From the NCBI GenBank assembly GCA_047967505.1, contig CM106540.1: a DNA stretch of 64,000 nt; one strand, 5' to 3'. This document shows, in pieces, positions 22,340 through 33,953 of the stretch. The translations under genes and the position numbers were made by a program. The notes beneath the pieces were generated by a model that ran no database searches, was not told the DNA's origin, and saw only the letters and a list, made by a program, of their open reading frames with translations. Within the stretch, counting starts at the first letter, position 1. Each line of letters starts with the position of its first letter. The stretch comes from Dipteris shenzhenensis. Taxonomy: Eukaryota > Polypodiophyta > Polypodiopsida > Gleicheniales.

Positions 22340-23545
22340 TCATAAGGAGAGGGTACTCCTCGTCTGCACAGGGAGGAGGAAGGCTCTAGAAGAGTAGGCA
22401 AGCATCCATTGATGCAAGAGAAGGCTCGATGTGCCAAGCATCAACACTTACAATTCAAGTAGCTACGTAGGGTTGCAAGTGCAGTGCTTGAGCATGCCCC
22501 AGACACTATTGCACTTACATCCATGTATGCTCAGCTTGGAGGTATGTATGCTTAATAATTCAATTTTTGACGGAAGATATTATCAATAAGTATCACATAA
22601 GAACTAGCAATCAACACCATGGGCGTTGTTTTTGCAGGCATGCAATGGAAATAAGTGAAGAAGTTGGTCTTCAATCAAGAGCTTTTGGCAATATGGCCCT
22701 TAGAGGCCAATGAAGAGGTAGCCTTAGGAAGCTAGGCAAGGAGACATAGAAGAACAATAGAGGGAGATGGAAGAACCCAAACCCAACCTTTGGACCCATA
22801 CGGGAGATGGAAGATAGCAAATTTCTGAGATGAACAGATTTGGAAAAATGCCAAGCAAATATATATTGAGGTCTATGGAAAGGCACAATGAAGTGGCAAT
22901 GTACTTTGCCAATTCTTATACGTGCACTTCATTAAGGATATCGAGGTGGATTTCTCCTCTTATAAGGACAAGCGTACACATGCCACGTACTGAAGTGACA
23001 ATCACCCAGTCATAATTGTCGAGGGCATTGAAGGGAGCACGTGGACCACTGGAGCAACAAGTGGCACAGCTCCATGAAGAGAACGTAGCCTGCTGGCTAG
23101 AGCAAGTCCAATGTCTAGAAACTGAAAGACCACAAACCGCGAGCCAGAGATGTAGAATGAGATTATAGATCTACATGCCCAATTGAAGATCTTGGAGGAC
23201 CTCAACACATGGTTGCGGCAAGAGACTCACGATGCACGTGCATCACTGATTGAAGATGCGAGCGTGGATGCCTGGTCAGCTATTTGTTGGCATCCATCTT
23301 GTCAACCATATGCCGTGCAACCCCTTCCCTCCAATAGTCCATATAACTGTTTGTGCCCAATATGCCAGTGTTTGTTTGATAACTCAACTGGCTATTATTA
23401 TCTACCTTGCGGCCACAAATTTCATCTTTATTGTCTAGTAGATTACTTGCCGACTAGATCAATTTGTCCACTTTGTAAAGCCAAACTGTCAATGGCATTG
23501 TACACGGTGTTTGGATTAGGACAGTTGTATCCACCAAGACCATGA
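22340..23545 (+). pseudogene. Broken coiled-coil and RING-H2 finger gene
   Basis: The clearest part is the frame 23183-23545. Its end reads CLCPICQCLFDNSTGYYYLP then CGHKFHLYCLVDYL and ICPLCKAKL, a C3H2C3 RING finger, the fold of E3 ubiquitin ligases. Just upstream, in another frame, come GPLEQQVAQLHEENVACWLE and EIIDLHAQLKILEDLN, heptad-rich sequences that suggest a coiled coil. Farther up, 22340-22545 looks like an exon ending in VLEHAPDTIALTSMYAQLG with a GGTATGT donor, and TTTTTGCAG at about 22630-22640 could be the acceptor. Several stops and shifts separate the blocks. It may be a host gene relic or a transposon-borne RING gene; I cannot tell which. Confidence 0.6.
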
Positions 23546-24110
23546 AATTGAATGAAGTTATACATTCTCTTTATGGAAATATATGTATACATTCTCTATG
23601 ATGGATATATATGACTTTGTTTTAAGTTATATGTCCTTTCACGTTTATATGGTTGCAATTATGAATGAATAAAGTAATAAGTAATTGAAGTTTATAGAAT
23701 AAACTAGGTTGCAATTATAGTTTATTGAACTGAATTTGCAAACTAGCAATCCTAAAACAATAAGTAGGTTTCAATAGTTTAAATAAATACTTCCATTTTA
23801 AATAAATCCCAAATGAAATATGAAATGAATTGTTGGTATGATCCATTCTAAAATATAAAAGAAAAGAGATAACTAGAATATTGTTAATTCTTATGAGTGT
23901 TAGATTTAGCTACAAAGTTTAAGAGTAGAAGGCAGGTGTTTAGAGAAATAACAAATAGTTGATAATTCTCAATGTTGACCTAGTGTTGGAACACCATACG
24001 TGTGTGTGCGCAAGAGAAATACTATTGATTCAATCATGACAAACTATATAAATTAAACTTTAAAAGCATTTTTTATTTGCCATTGAACTATAATTATATG
24101 CACTTTCATC
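23546..24110. other. AT-rich stretch, nothing recognised
   Basis: It follows the RING gene stop and holds no motif I can name. A CT microsatellite begins at its right edge. Confidence 0.4.
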
Positions 24111-24111
24111 A

Positions 24112-24146
<35 letters not shown>

Positions 24147-24800
24147 AAAACTTATCTCTAAAGTCATTAAACTTAGAATGGTACCAAAGACAAGAAATAT
24201 CACTTTGCATATGCTTCTTCCGCACATCATCGCATGGGCCTCTATTGCATATGAAAGTGAGTGGTATGTTAGTTGCCATGCACTTGAGAAAATGAACCTG
24301 GTTAAGAGCACTACAATTGGCATTACCATCCAGAGGCCTATGCGATGGTGACATAGGAGAACAAGTCTTCAAACATGGAACCCTGAGCACAAGACGTTTA
24401 CAATGCATGATGAGACAATACCATACTGCTACCCATCGACAGTATGTACGAAGTGACATAATAAAACTTCTCTGTCTCTCTCTCTCTCTCTTAAAATTTA
24501 TCTCGAAAGTCATCATAAAATAATGTGACCAAAGACAAGAAATATCACTTTGCATATGCTTCTTCCAATTGTCCATCGCATAGGCTTCTATTGCATATGA
24601 TGGTGAGTGGTATGCCAGTTGGTGTGCTCTCAAGAAAATGAGGTCAAGAGCACTGCAATTGGCATTACCACCCAGAGGCATATGCAATGGCCACAAGGAA
24701 GATTTAAGTATTCATCCCAAACTCTAAACACAAGATATTTACAATGCATGATGAGACAATATCATATTGCCACCCATTGACAACATGCATTGAGACAATA
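24111..24800. repeat. Two copies of a ~346-bp tandem repeat, each starting with (CT)n
   Basis: Copy 1 runs from about 24111 to 24455 and copy 2 from about 24460 to 24800; the landmark TTATCTC lies at 24152 and 24498. Both share CAAAGACAAGAAATATCAC, CATATGCTTCTTCC, CAATTGGCATTACCA and CAATGCATGATGAGACAATA. The copies differ at many positions, so the duplication is old. No protein motif is visible on either strand. Confidence 0.75.
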
Positions 24801-24941
24801 CTATGTAGTGCAAAATTCTTATCCCACCCTAATCCGCAACTAGCAATCAAAAAACAAGAACACATTTAGAATACAATGAGACATTCAAAACCCTATTGCC
24901 ATCATTTCCACAATTCACGAGTCACTATCCTCATCATGTTC

Positions 24942-25707
24942 TTAATCAATGTCCTCATCTTCAAGCCCATGTGGAAGGAGAATATTATTTTGATCTTCAT
25001 TAGATTCATCCTCCTCTTCGCTATCCTCCTCGGATGTTGCACCATCAGTCCCAGTTTCATCCTCTTCTTGGGGTTTCAGAATTTGCAACGATGGGACTAC
25101 TTCAGGTTGGATAGCATCAAGGGAGATATCGTAGGTCCATTTTGGAACTTTCTCCTCATATCCCACATCTCCTTATGTTTCCAAGATTTTATGAATGGCA
25201 TAGATGTACACTAACTTCTCAGCTTGATCCTCTATAAGTTTATTTTGTAAAGTACTATGAATGTACTTGTAATGACTCCAGTTTCTTTCTGAGCTTGAGT
25301 TTGAGCATGTCTAAGAAAGAACACTCATTGAAATTGGGCGTAGAAGCTCACACATGCCACCATTTATCATCCACCATTGCCAAGTATATGTAGTTTCTAC
25401 CAATGCTTCAAAATCACTCGATGCAAACAACTCCTCCTTGCATCCATACTCGGCTAACTCATTACAACACTTTGCGAACTCATGGCTTTGGGAATAATAA
25501 TGTTGCACCACCTTATGAAAGTCATGCATAACAATTGGGATCTCTTCGGGCTTCATATTCCACCACTCAGGGTCTAAAAGGTACCCAATGCTATGCAATG
25601 CATTCTAAGCTTGCTCCCATCGAGGCCTAAACAATTGCCACAATTCCTTGCACTTGGTAGCATTAAATGGTCTTCTCTTATTCTCTTGGCCTAGGCGAGC
25701 AGGGGGA
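24942..25707 (-). pseudogene. hAT-A transposase, C-terminal part with dimerisation domain
   Basis: Right after the LTR element the frame resumes with RLGQENKRRPFNATKCKELW. Then 25311-25598 reads HSIGYLLDPEWWNMKPEEIP and CKEELFASSDFEALVETTYT and WQWWMINGG, and next comes SSSERNWSHYKYIHSTLQNK, the core of the hAT C-terminal dimerisation domain. The end is acidic (PQEEDETGTDGATSEEDSEE). Stops occur near 25190 and 25315. Confidence 0.8.
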
Positions 25708-26083
25708 TGTAGAATCCCGTAGGATAGAATAGATGCATCTTGGAAGAGGAGTGAGAGCACAATGAAACCAAAATGTAGTTCTCTATTATGTATTGAGAGA
25801 GAGAGGACTCTCTCTTATAGAAAGGGGGAGAAGGTATCACCTTCCCTACATAAGTGGCAATCAGCCCCTACATCAGTGGGAATCAGCCCCTACATCAGTG
25901 GGACTGGCCTAAATCAAAGGAACCTCCCATGTGGGGGCCTTTGGCTTACATCATCACTTAGGTCACACACTAGACACATCATAGCACTTGATGTGCCTTT
26001 ACAACACACACAAACACACATGTGACTCCCCTAGATGCACACATACACCATAGAGCAAGCCCTTGATCACACTTATCCCAACA
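25708..26083 (-). repeat. 3' LTR of the non-autonomous LTR element (376 bp)
   Basis: It begins TGTAGAATCCC and ends CTTATCCCAACA on the plus strand. By eye it differs from the partner LTR at six positions, so the insertion is fairly young on the scale of this region. An internal 24-bp stretch (CAGCCCCTACATCAGTGGGA) is itself duplicated. Confidence 0.92.
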
Positions 26084-26385
26084 TACCCTCCCTCAAGGGT
26101 TTGCCTCTTGCAGTGTCAAGGATACATCTAGTCTCATAGTTTCTCATGCCATCTCATGGTGGTCAAGGATAAATCTATGGCTAGGATCTCATGCTAGCAA
26201 GGGTTCCCAAGGGTGTGAGGTTCACAGAAATGGGATAGACAAAACACATATCACATGGTCTACATCATATGGTGACCAGAGGTGATTTACAAAACATATG
26301 ATTTTCTTTTTGGAGTACTACTCCAAGCAGAGAACCTCAAAATTTGACCAAGGGATGATAAACAAAAATTCAAAAGACAAAGTGC

Positions 26386-26855
26386 TTAAAAATCATAGTC
26401 TTTATTGTCTTCATTTGCTGATGGAGTTCTTCCTTCAGCCAGATTTGCTTTGTTGTTGAAGTAGTCCTTATTCATAAGAAATGCTTGATTCTCTTTGTTG
26501 TTCTTCATGGAATAACACATTCCCTTTTCCAATTGTAGGTAAAGGAACTTAATAAGCAAGATATATTTGAAGCATTTTCCTTGTGCACCAAATACTGTGA
26601 GATGATGATCCCAAGCTTCATGTGAAGTTTCAAAGCCATCAATGTGGTGAATGTATGAGCCACTTAATCCCATAGCAATGATAGCAATAGCCTTCTTGTC
26701 TTTGATCAACCAATTAGCTTTTTCTTTTGTAGACTTCTTTCCATTCACAACATTCCATATCTTCTTTTTCATAAGCATAAACTCAGCTTTTCTTTTGTTT
26801 GCCAAGTATGGAAACTAGTTCCATCCAACTTTTCTACTTGCTTGGGCTTAGTCAT
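26386..26855 (-). pseudogene. Gag remnant of the non-autonomous LTR element
   Basis: The ATG at 26855 opens MTKPKQVEKLDGTSFHTWQ, a copia Gag start, then the frame shifts by one base and continues from about 26805 with AEFMLMKKKIWNVVNGK, AIAIIAMGLSGSYIHHIDGF and AWDHHLTVFGAQGKCFKYIL. This is the UBN2-type Gag region. It ends at a TAA-type stop before any zinc knuckle or protease. It cannot make a particle without help. Confidence 0.75.
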
Positions 26856-27509
26856 GCTTTACAATTCAAGTACTCATCAAGAAAGAATCACATAGTCATG
26901 ATTCTAAATGCAAAGTATAAGGACAATGAGCTCCATGACTGAGTTCTACTACTCAAGTACAATCAAAGCAATGAAAGTTTGCAGTAAATAGTGAAAGCCC
27001 CAAACTTATGGTGATTGATCAACACCCTTTGACCAAAATATGCAGAATTCTATCAACAGAGACCAGAGTAGATTGGAGGGTGCAATTCTCATAGCTCATA
27101 GCTTTTTTTGCAATTTCTCCTCCAATTCTTGACCAAACGGGCTCAGATTTCATCAGCAGCTTGCATGTAGTGTCATGCAACATGAGCTCAAAGGAATTCG
27201 CAAATGGGTAAGCACAGAGGCGGCATTATGAGATAGATCAGCGAGCAGTCTTCGTGTTGGCGTTGCATGTACAAAAGGAAACTCTCTAATTGCTTAGAGC
27301 TGGAAGGTTGGCCATACACGAGGAGTCTACAGCTCAGAGGGTTAGAAGAATGGTTGCATATAATGGGAAAACTCAGCTCTCACAGATTTGGGGAAGAAGG
27401 AGGAAAATGGAGATGATGAAGAAGCTTTGAAAAAACTAGTAGTTTATGCTAGAGAGAGCATCTAATGCTAGGCTAGGCTAGATCTAGAACCTAAAGCTCT
27501 GATACCAAG

Positions 27510-27885
27510 TGTAGAATCCCATAGGATAGAATAGATGCATCTTGGAAGAGGAGTGAGAGCACAATGAAACCAAAATGTAGTTCTCTATTATGGATTGAGA
27601 GAGAGAGGACTCTCTCTTATAGAAAGGGGGAGAAGGTAGAACCTTCCCTACATAAGTGGCAATCAGCCCCTACATCAGTGGGAATCAGCCCCTACATCAG
27701 TGGGACTGGCCTAAATCAAAGGAACGTCCCATGTGGGGGCCTTTGGCTTACATCATCACTTAGGTCACACACTAGACACATCATAGCACTTGATGTGCCT
27801 TTACAACACACACAAACACACATGTGACTCCCCTAGATGCACACATGCACCATAGAGCAAGCCCTTGATCACACTTATCCCAACA
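27510..27885 (-). repeat. 5' LTR of the non-autonomous LTR element (376 bp)
   Basis: Same borders as the 3' LTR. On the minus strand it ends GGGATTCTACA and is followed, after CT, by the primer site TGGTATCAGAGC, complementary to the 3' end of initiator-Met tRNA. Confidence 0.92.
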
Positions 27886-29406
27886 AGGGATTCCTCACAA
27901 CAATAAGAGCTTGCTCAATACTCCAAAAGTGCATCAATGCTTTTCCGATTGTTCGAGCCTTTGAGTCCAAATCCCTAAGTGCATATAAAATAGGTTTCAT
28001 AACATCAGCAACATCCTCAAACTGTTTCCATAATGCAGGGGATCCCAATGTTTCTTTCAGGTCATGCATTTTCTTCTTTGTTGACCTGTCGGTCAACTCT
28101 GACATCCATCATTCAAATGCATCACAATGAAATATCTCTATAAGAAAACTCCTATTTTATAGTAGGGATTGCAAAGTGTAGAAATACATAGCAAATTTCA
28201 TGGTTGCTAGAAATTGCAACATGGTAGAACCATCACGAGACATAAAGATTGCTTTAGAGGCATTGCTTCGATTGTATGAACTCCATGATGTCTCGATCCT
28301 CACAAACAATCTCTTTGAACTAGGGCACTTGTTTATACCAATCTTTCAATGAAAGATTTAAAGTATGCATACAACATGTAGATGCATATAGCTTGGTATA
28401 CACCCTTTGCAATATTTTACTTGCCTTTTTACAACTCTTGGCATTATCCATGACAACCTTAACAACCTTTTCAGGGCCTAACTCTCTTATAACCTTTGAT
28501 AATACACTAGCCATATATGTCCCCGACTTCTTTACATTTGAGGCATCAATTGACATGTGAAAGGCCTCCCCACGTGGTGATATGACCATCACATTCAATA
28601 AAGCATGGCGTTTTATGCTTGTCCACCCATATGAGACAATTGTGCATCCAATGCAGTTGCTCAAAAATGCTATGATTTATGTGCTCTTTCTCTTATGCAT
28701 ATGCCTTATCTAACAATGCCATACGCAATGTATGGTAAAAAGGTAGCTTGAAGCCCGGTCCATAGTTAGCAATACAATTCCATGTAGCTCTCATATCGTC
28801 ATTATCGACCATACTCAATGGATATATTGACTGCAAGATTGATCTAACAAGTACATACTTTGCATTCTCCAAATCTTGAATCCAGATGCTCTCAACTATT
28901 TTGGGTTTCTTGAAGTTAGGACTTGCAGTTGCTAATCTAGCTTCATGAGCCATAGGTGGCAATTTATCTTGCATGCTAGTGTCCACACAAGGAGTTTTGG
29001 CATGGGAGCCTACAACACTTGTACTTCTGTCACCGCGTATGCTCATAGACTCGACTCCACTTACATTGACTTTCCCAAATTGATCTTCTTCATATTTTCC
29101 AGAAGATTGCAACTTCTTTGTCAATGTGCGAGCTATTGCAAAGCAGCTCCTAGGGCCACACAACAATGAATGCTCTTTCTTAAGTCACCAAGTAAGTGGC
29201 CCCTCATGCGAGGTGCTCTCCCAGATTTTTTCTATTCCACAATACTTGCATTTCCACTCAACGGTCATGAACATTAATGACAAAGTCCCATTTTGGACCA
29301 TGTGACTTACGTTTTTCCCCCTATGCACGTGGAATACCTCTTTGAGAGGATTATGACACCCACAAAAATCCTCTCCCTGTATCTTGGTTAACAACCTCCG
29401 GATCAA
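27886..29406 (-). pseudogene. hAT-A transposase, BED finger and DUF659 part
   Basis: The start region reads VEWKCKYCGIEKIWESTSHE then, after a stop, KKEHSLLCGPRSC, which fits a BED zinc finger (two Cys, later His and Cys). The frame 28693-29166 continues to LPFYHTLRMALLDKAYA. The frame 28320-28664 has GWTSIKRHALLNVMVISPRG, SGTYMASVLSKVIRELGPEK, VVMDNAKSCKKASKIL and CCMHTLNLSLKDW, the typical hAT (DUF659) order with the Asp of VVMDNA as a likely catalytic residue. Then 27875-28105 gives SPALWKQFEDVADVMKPILY and LMHFWSIEQALIVVRNP, where the LTR element begins. Several stops are present. Confidence 0.82.
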
Positions 29407-29803
29407 GCATTAGGGTAGTGCCTATTTCGGCAATGAGATCCCCTTCTGCAACTCGTTGTTCAACCCTGGGAACAGTTTCAAGCATATGAATACTAGCATG
29501 GACATGACTCGATGCATCTATAGTTTGCCTAGTCACAACTTGTCTTGAAGATTGGCATTTCTTGTTTCAGGAAATTCTGATTGTGCATTCTGTATCTTGG
29601 TTAACAACCTCCGGATCAAGCATTAGGGTAGTGCCTATTTCGGCAATGAAATCCCCTTCTGCAACTCGTTGTTCAACCCTGGGAACAGTTTCAAGCATAT
29701 GAATACTAGCATGGACATGACTCGATGCATCTATAGTTTGCCTAGTCACAACTTGTCTTGAAGATTGGCATTTCTTGTTTCAGGAAATTCTGATTGTGCA
29801 TTC
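29378..29803. repeat. 213-bp perfect-length tandem duplication
   Basis: Copies 29378-29590 and 29591-29803 both begin TGTATCTTGGTTAACAACCT and end GATTGTGCATTC. I noticed only one base difference (AATGAGATCC against AATGAAATCC). The unit lies in the 5' part of hAT relic A. The near-identity means a recent duplication. Confidence 0.92.
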
Positions 29804-31160
29804 ATAGTTGCAACAAGTGCCTTGTTTCTCCTCAAATCATTGCCATCTTGTCTCCCCCTTCTCTCCATATCTAAGGCCCTTAGCTTGAGAGTCAAGACTT
29901 CTCACTAACAGTCGATTCATTGGCACTCATGATCGTGGTCCACAAGTTCCCCAAAACACAAGGAGTCGGAGTATAGACCACTTTCAAGAACACACAACAA
30001 GCACTCACATCCACTAGCCCTCGTCTTCATGGTCTACCATTTCCTTAAGATGCAAGGAATTGGAGGAGCAAACCACACCCACAAGTATAATGAATGTTGA
30101 CTCACTCTCCCCCACTTAGCTTTACAACTATTTAGATCCAAATCATGGTTCACTTTCTTTTCCAAATTACATAAGGGTTTATCAGAATATGAACCACAAT
30201 CGGATCAGAAGATGAGCCTCTATTGCCATTCCCACCATTATATAGCACTAGGCTACCCATAAAATTGGGAATCTACAACCCACAGCATTGCCGGTACATG
30301 AGATACTAATGGCAATAGTAATCACATTACTGGTGATAATGTCCATCATCTTAGTGACATATATTACTATCGGTATTTATACCATTGGGATAATGAACAT
30401 TACTGCTGGTAATGTAATTACTACCAGTAGTTATATAAGTACTACCGGTGGTAGTTTTATCTGATTTCTCGCTGATTTGTTTTGGTAAACAATGTGATCA
30501 CGTTGTGTTTATGCTACTTTAAAGAGTAATTAACAAATGCTAATAACCCATTAACACAAACGTGAAATGTGAATGCAATCCTGGGGATTGCTATTTTGAA
30601 AAGGTAAAGACTTCTTGCTTGGGCGATTTTAATTAGAGGTTTTGCAATTCAGAGACGTATGCAATAGAAAAGCATGAATACAGTACCAACTTCAATTGAC
30701 AAACTCAAAGGACAACGTAAGATCCAAGTGTAGGTTGATGACCATCACCTGGCATTTCTAATTCCATGCCTATTGGTTAGAATCCAGGTGGTTTGAGCTA
30801 TGTAGGCCCATGCAGCGTGACAACTTTACCTAGAAGCTTGAACAAGCAATCAAAGGATGCCGAGTAAGATTATGCATTGTCAAATCAAGTACACAAAAAG
30901 TATGAATCACCTAGCAGTGCTAGCTACTTGTAGGTACCTTGACTTTGTGAGTCAGTGTCTAGCATTTTAGATTAAAATTTTGTAAATTGGTTAATCTGTA
31001 CTTCGAGCAGAAACATATAGCATTCTTTCAAGTCCTTGGCAGTGGTGCTAGAACTCGTGGAGTTTGCTCCATAAGTAAAATTTTCACAGGCTTCAGAAAG
31101 GGGTTTATGATTCTATATGCAAGGCTTTGAGCTTCATAGAGTAGAAAACAAGTCTAGATT
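29804..31160. other. Non-coding stretch with ACCGGT dyads
   Basis: Between 30290 and 30480 short dyads such as TACTACCGGTGGTAG recur with variations (ATTACTGGTGATAAT). Otherwise AT-rich and without coding signal. It may be the 5' end of hAT relic A or another unidentified element. Confidence 0.4.
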
Positions 31161-31161
31161 A

Positions 31162-31167
<6 letters not shown>

Positions 31168-31195
<28 letters not shown>
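31168..31195. repeat. (AG)n microsatellite
   Basis: About 14 uninterrupted AG dinucleotides. Confidence 0.9.
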
Positions 31196-31329
31196 ATAAA
31201 AGAAGCATTTTGCACTGCCTATTATTGGATTTAGCCTCCATGCTAAGTAGCAATATATACAAGTCTTCTATCGGAGTGGTGTATATGCATCTATGACTTA
31301 CAACTAGGAAATATACTGACTTTCCATCG

Positions 31330-32700
31330 GGATTACAGCTTGGCCTTTATGCTTGACTTTTGACTCAAGAATGAGCTATGAGTTATGAGCCATCAAGGCC
31401 AAGCTACAATCCCTTGGGGTGTTTAAAATATCTTTGTCTTACATAACGTAAACTTTCCATGGGAATTATGGCTTGGATTTTATGCTTGACTTCTAGCTCA
31501 TCGTTAACTAGGGGTTATAGGGCATCAGGTCCAAGTTGCACTCACTTAAAGAATATTATCTTTGTCTTACATGCATATTGTAATTTTTTTGGGGATTATG
31601 GCTTGGCCTTTATGCTTGACTTCTAGCGTATCAATGATCTAGGAGTTGTGGGGAATTAGGGTAAAGTTGTAATCCTTCTTTTTGCTACAATATGTCCCTA
31701 GATCCATTATAGCTTGGATTTTATGCTTGACTTTTGGCTAAGCATTGAGCTAATAGTTGTGGGGCATCAGGGCTAAGTTGTAATCCCTTTCAGTATTCCA
31801 ATCATACATGATGTAATCATTACATGGGAGTTATGACTAGAACAATAAGAAATATATTTTCTAAAGGTATAGATAGTGAAAATCTAGGTTTAGGATTGGA
31901 AGATTGAGATTTATTCATTGCTTGAAACAACTTGTATCTTTTTTCAATTGTTAATATAATTTTTATTAAACATATATGCCAAGGTATAAGAGGAATTTTT
32001 GATGTGGAGTTTCATAACTCCAGCGATGTCATACACTTGATCCATTAGGATGCAATGCTAAAACCCAACAAATTAGAATGAGAGAAAACACTTACGACAA
32101 CACTTACAAAGTAGATTATAGCTCAACCTTTATGCCTAGCTTTTGGTTCAACAATGAGCTATGAGTTGTGGGGCATCAGGCTTAAAGATATAATCCCTTC
32201 AAGTATTTAAAATATGTTTTCCTTACATAATGTTATCTTTCCATCGGGGTTATGGCTTGGATTTTATGATTGACTTCTAGCTCATCAAATGAGCTACGGG
32301 TTATAGGGTATCACGGCCAAGTTGCAACCACTTCGAGCAAGCTATCTTTGTCTTACATATTGCAATTTATTTGGGATTATGGATTGGCCTTTATGCTTGA
32401 CTTCTAGCTTATCAGTGAGCTTGGAGTTGTGGGGCATCAGGTTAAAATTGCAATCCTTCTACTTGCTACAATCATTCCATAGGGATTGTGGATTGGCCTC
32501 TATAACATGGATTAAAATGAGAGGAATCATAGAAAATAAGCTCTCTACATCATTTCAAAAAAATGTGTATCTTTACGCCACCCTTATATGTGGAATTCAA
32601 AAAACTCTTAAACTCCTTTATTCTACGAGTTATTTGAGTAGCAATGGCCTTTGAGTTGTAGGCATTAGTGGTAAGCTACAATCACTTGAATTGTGATAAT
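31330..32700. repeat. Degenerate tandem repeat of ~110-135 bp units
   Basis: About nine to ten diverged units share TATGGCTTGGCCTTTATGC, TTGACTTCTAGCTCATCA, GAGCTATGAGTTGTGGGGC and CATCAGGGCCAAGTTGCAAT. They start near 31335, 31460, 31590, 31700, 32115, 32245, 32370 and 32485, with a non-repeat gap at about 31850-32110. Unit lengths vary and the units are far from identical, so the array is old. Open frames in it are incidental. Confidence 0.8.
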
Positions 32701-33953
32701 TATGGTTTTCTTTCTATATATTATAGCTTGTTATTAGTATGATATCATAGCTCTTGAGACACGAGGATGCAAAAGGGACTATAGTAAAAGATATGTCACT
32801 ATGTTATCTGCATCCAAATGGAAGTTCAAATTTTCTTAGGATATATTTCATGGCTCAGGGACTAGGATGCAAGCACACCTCCTTGGTCATAGGAGTGAAA
32901 ATATTAGAAAATGTGATGGTCTTAATGTCTAATCAGCCATTGTTTCTCTTACTAGGGAAAGCCTTCCTTGCAATTGGAGAGAATGCAACATGTTAATCTA
33001 TCCAATATTCCTTCAGCATTACAAGGTCACCAAAATGAGGAGGTATTTACAATTTCAAGGAGGTAGGGGCCATCCATATTTTCTACTCATGAAATTGAAG
33101 ATCCATCCTCCAATAACGTCATGGCTACACCAGAACTTCAAAGAGCTCGTTGCTCACATAAAGGGCATGTGTATTATTAACTAGAAAAGAAATCAAGGCA
33201 TGAGGCTTGACGCTAGGCATGGCGACGCTCGAGTGCCATAGAGGAAAAGGGAACGTGAGGGGAGAAGCATTAACATGGGTGGGGAAAAGGGATTAACAGG
33301 GGTGGGAATGAAGAGGGGCACTATGGCACAAGGGGGAAGGGAGAGGGGGAAGAGGAGCATGTACATGATGGGAGGTGGACTGAAGAGATGGAGACATCAA
33401 GGGAAGAGAGTCATGCTTTATTTGAAAGGAAGGATGGGGGGAAATCAAAGTACTAGCTAGGTGGCTTTACAAGAATGAGCGTGTCCCATCAAGGAATAGC
33501 CCCCTCCTTTTATAGCCAAGGGAGGGGGTCTCTCCCAATAAATGCATCCTCCCACATGCATGGTGTGTGTGGAGGAATCTCCCATGCAGGGATGTTTTTA
33601 TCGAAGGTATAGAAATATAGTATTATAATATACTGGCGAAATTTTTCATAAATTATTTTTACAAGTTTCAAAGAATTGGTGAATTATATCTTTTGTTATA
33701 ATTTTTGTTTCAAAACTTGGCTAAATATTCTAGGGCATTTAAAAAACTTTCAATTTTCACAAATATACTAAAAACTAGTTATATTGAAAACTCTGTCTTT
33801 TTCGTTTTACATAATTTCAAAATACATGAAATAGCTAGTATTTAGGATACTATAGAGTATGCAAAACATAAAATTGTTTAAGGATAATGAATATCCTTCA
33901 AATCCAATGGGGGAAGCAAATTCTCAAAGTGTAGTTTAAATAGTCCAAAAAAG
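32701..33953. other. Unassigned stretch with a purine-rich block
   Basis: At 33235-33480 the plus strand is rich in G and A (GGGGAAGGGAGAGGGGGAAG). An open frame at 32754-32996 has no motif I recognise. The rest is AT-rich. Confidence 0.35.

Larger units (their letters stand above)
25708..27885 (-). mobile_element. Non-autonomous copia-type LTR element (2178 bp)
   Basis: Two 376-bp LTRs enclose only 1426 bases, too few for gag-pol. The primer site TGGTATCAGAGC lies next to the right-hand LTR on the minus strand, so the element points left. A polypurine tract (TTGAGGGAGGGTA) precedes the left-hand LTR. Flanks are GGGGA (25703-25707) and AGGGA (27886-27890), a 5-bp target duplication with one mismatch. 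The only coding sequence is a gag remnant. It inserted into hAT relic A. Confidence 0.92.
24942..29460 (-). mobile_element. hAT transposon relic A, split by an LTR element
   Basis: A BED-type finger, a DUF659-type transposase region and a hAT dimerisation region follow in the correct order on the minus strand, with the LTR element at 25708-27885 inserted before the C-terminal third. Homology resumes on both sides of that insertion (ending in VVRNP, resuming with ARLGQENKRRPFNATKC). Terminal inverted repeats were not found, so limits are those of coding similarity. Confidence 0.82.

Noticed and set aside
30290-30480. ACCGGT dyads as a second palindrome array
   Set aside because: The copies are too diverged and too short to be told apart from chance in this AT-rich stretch.
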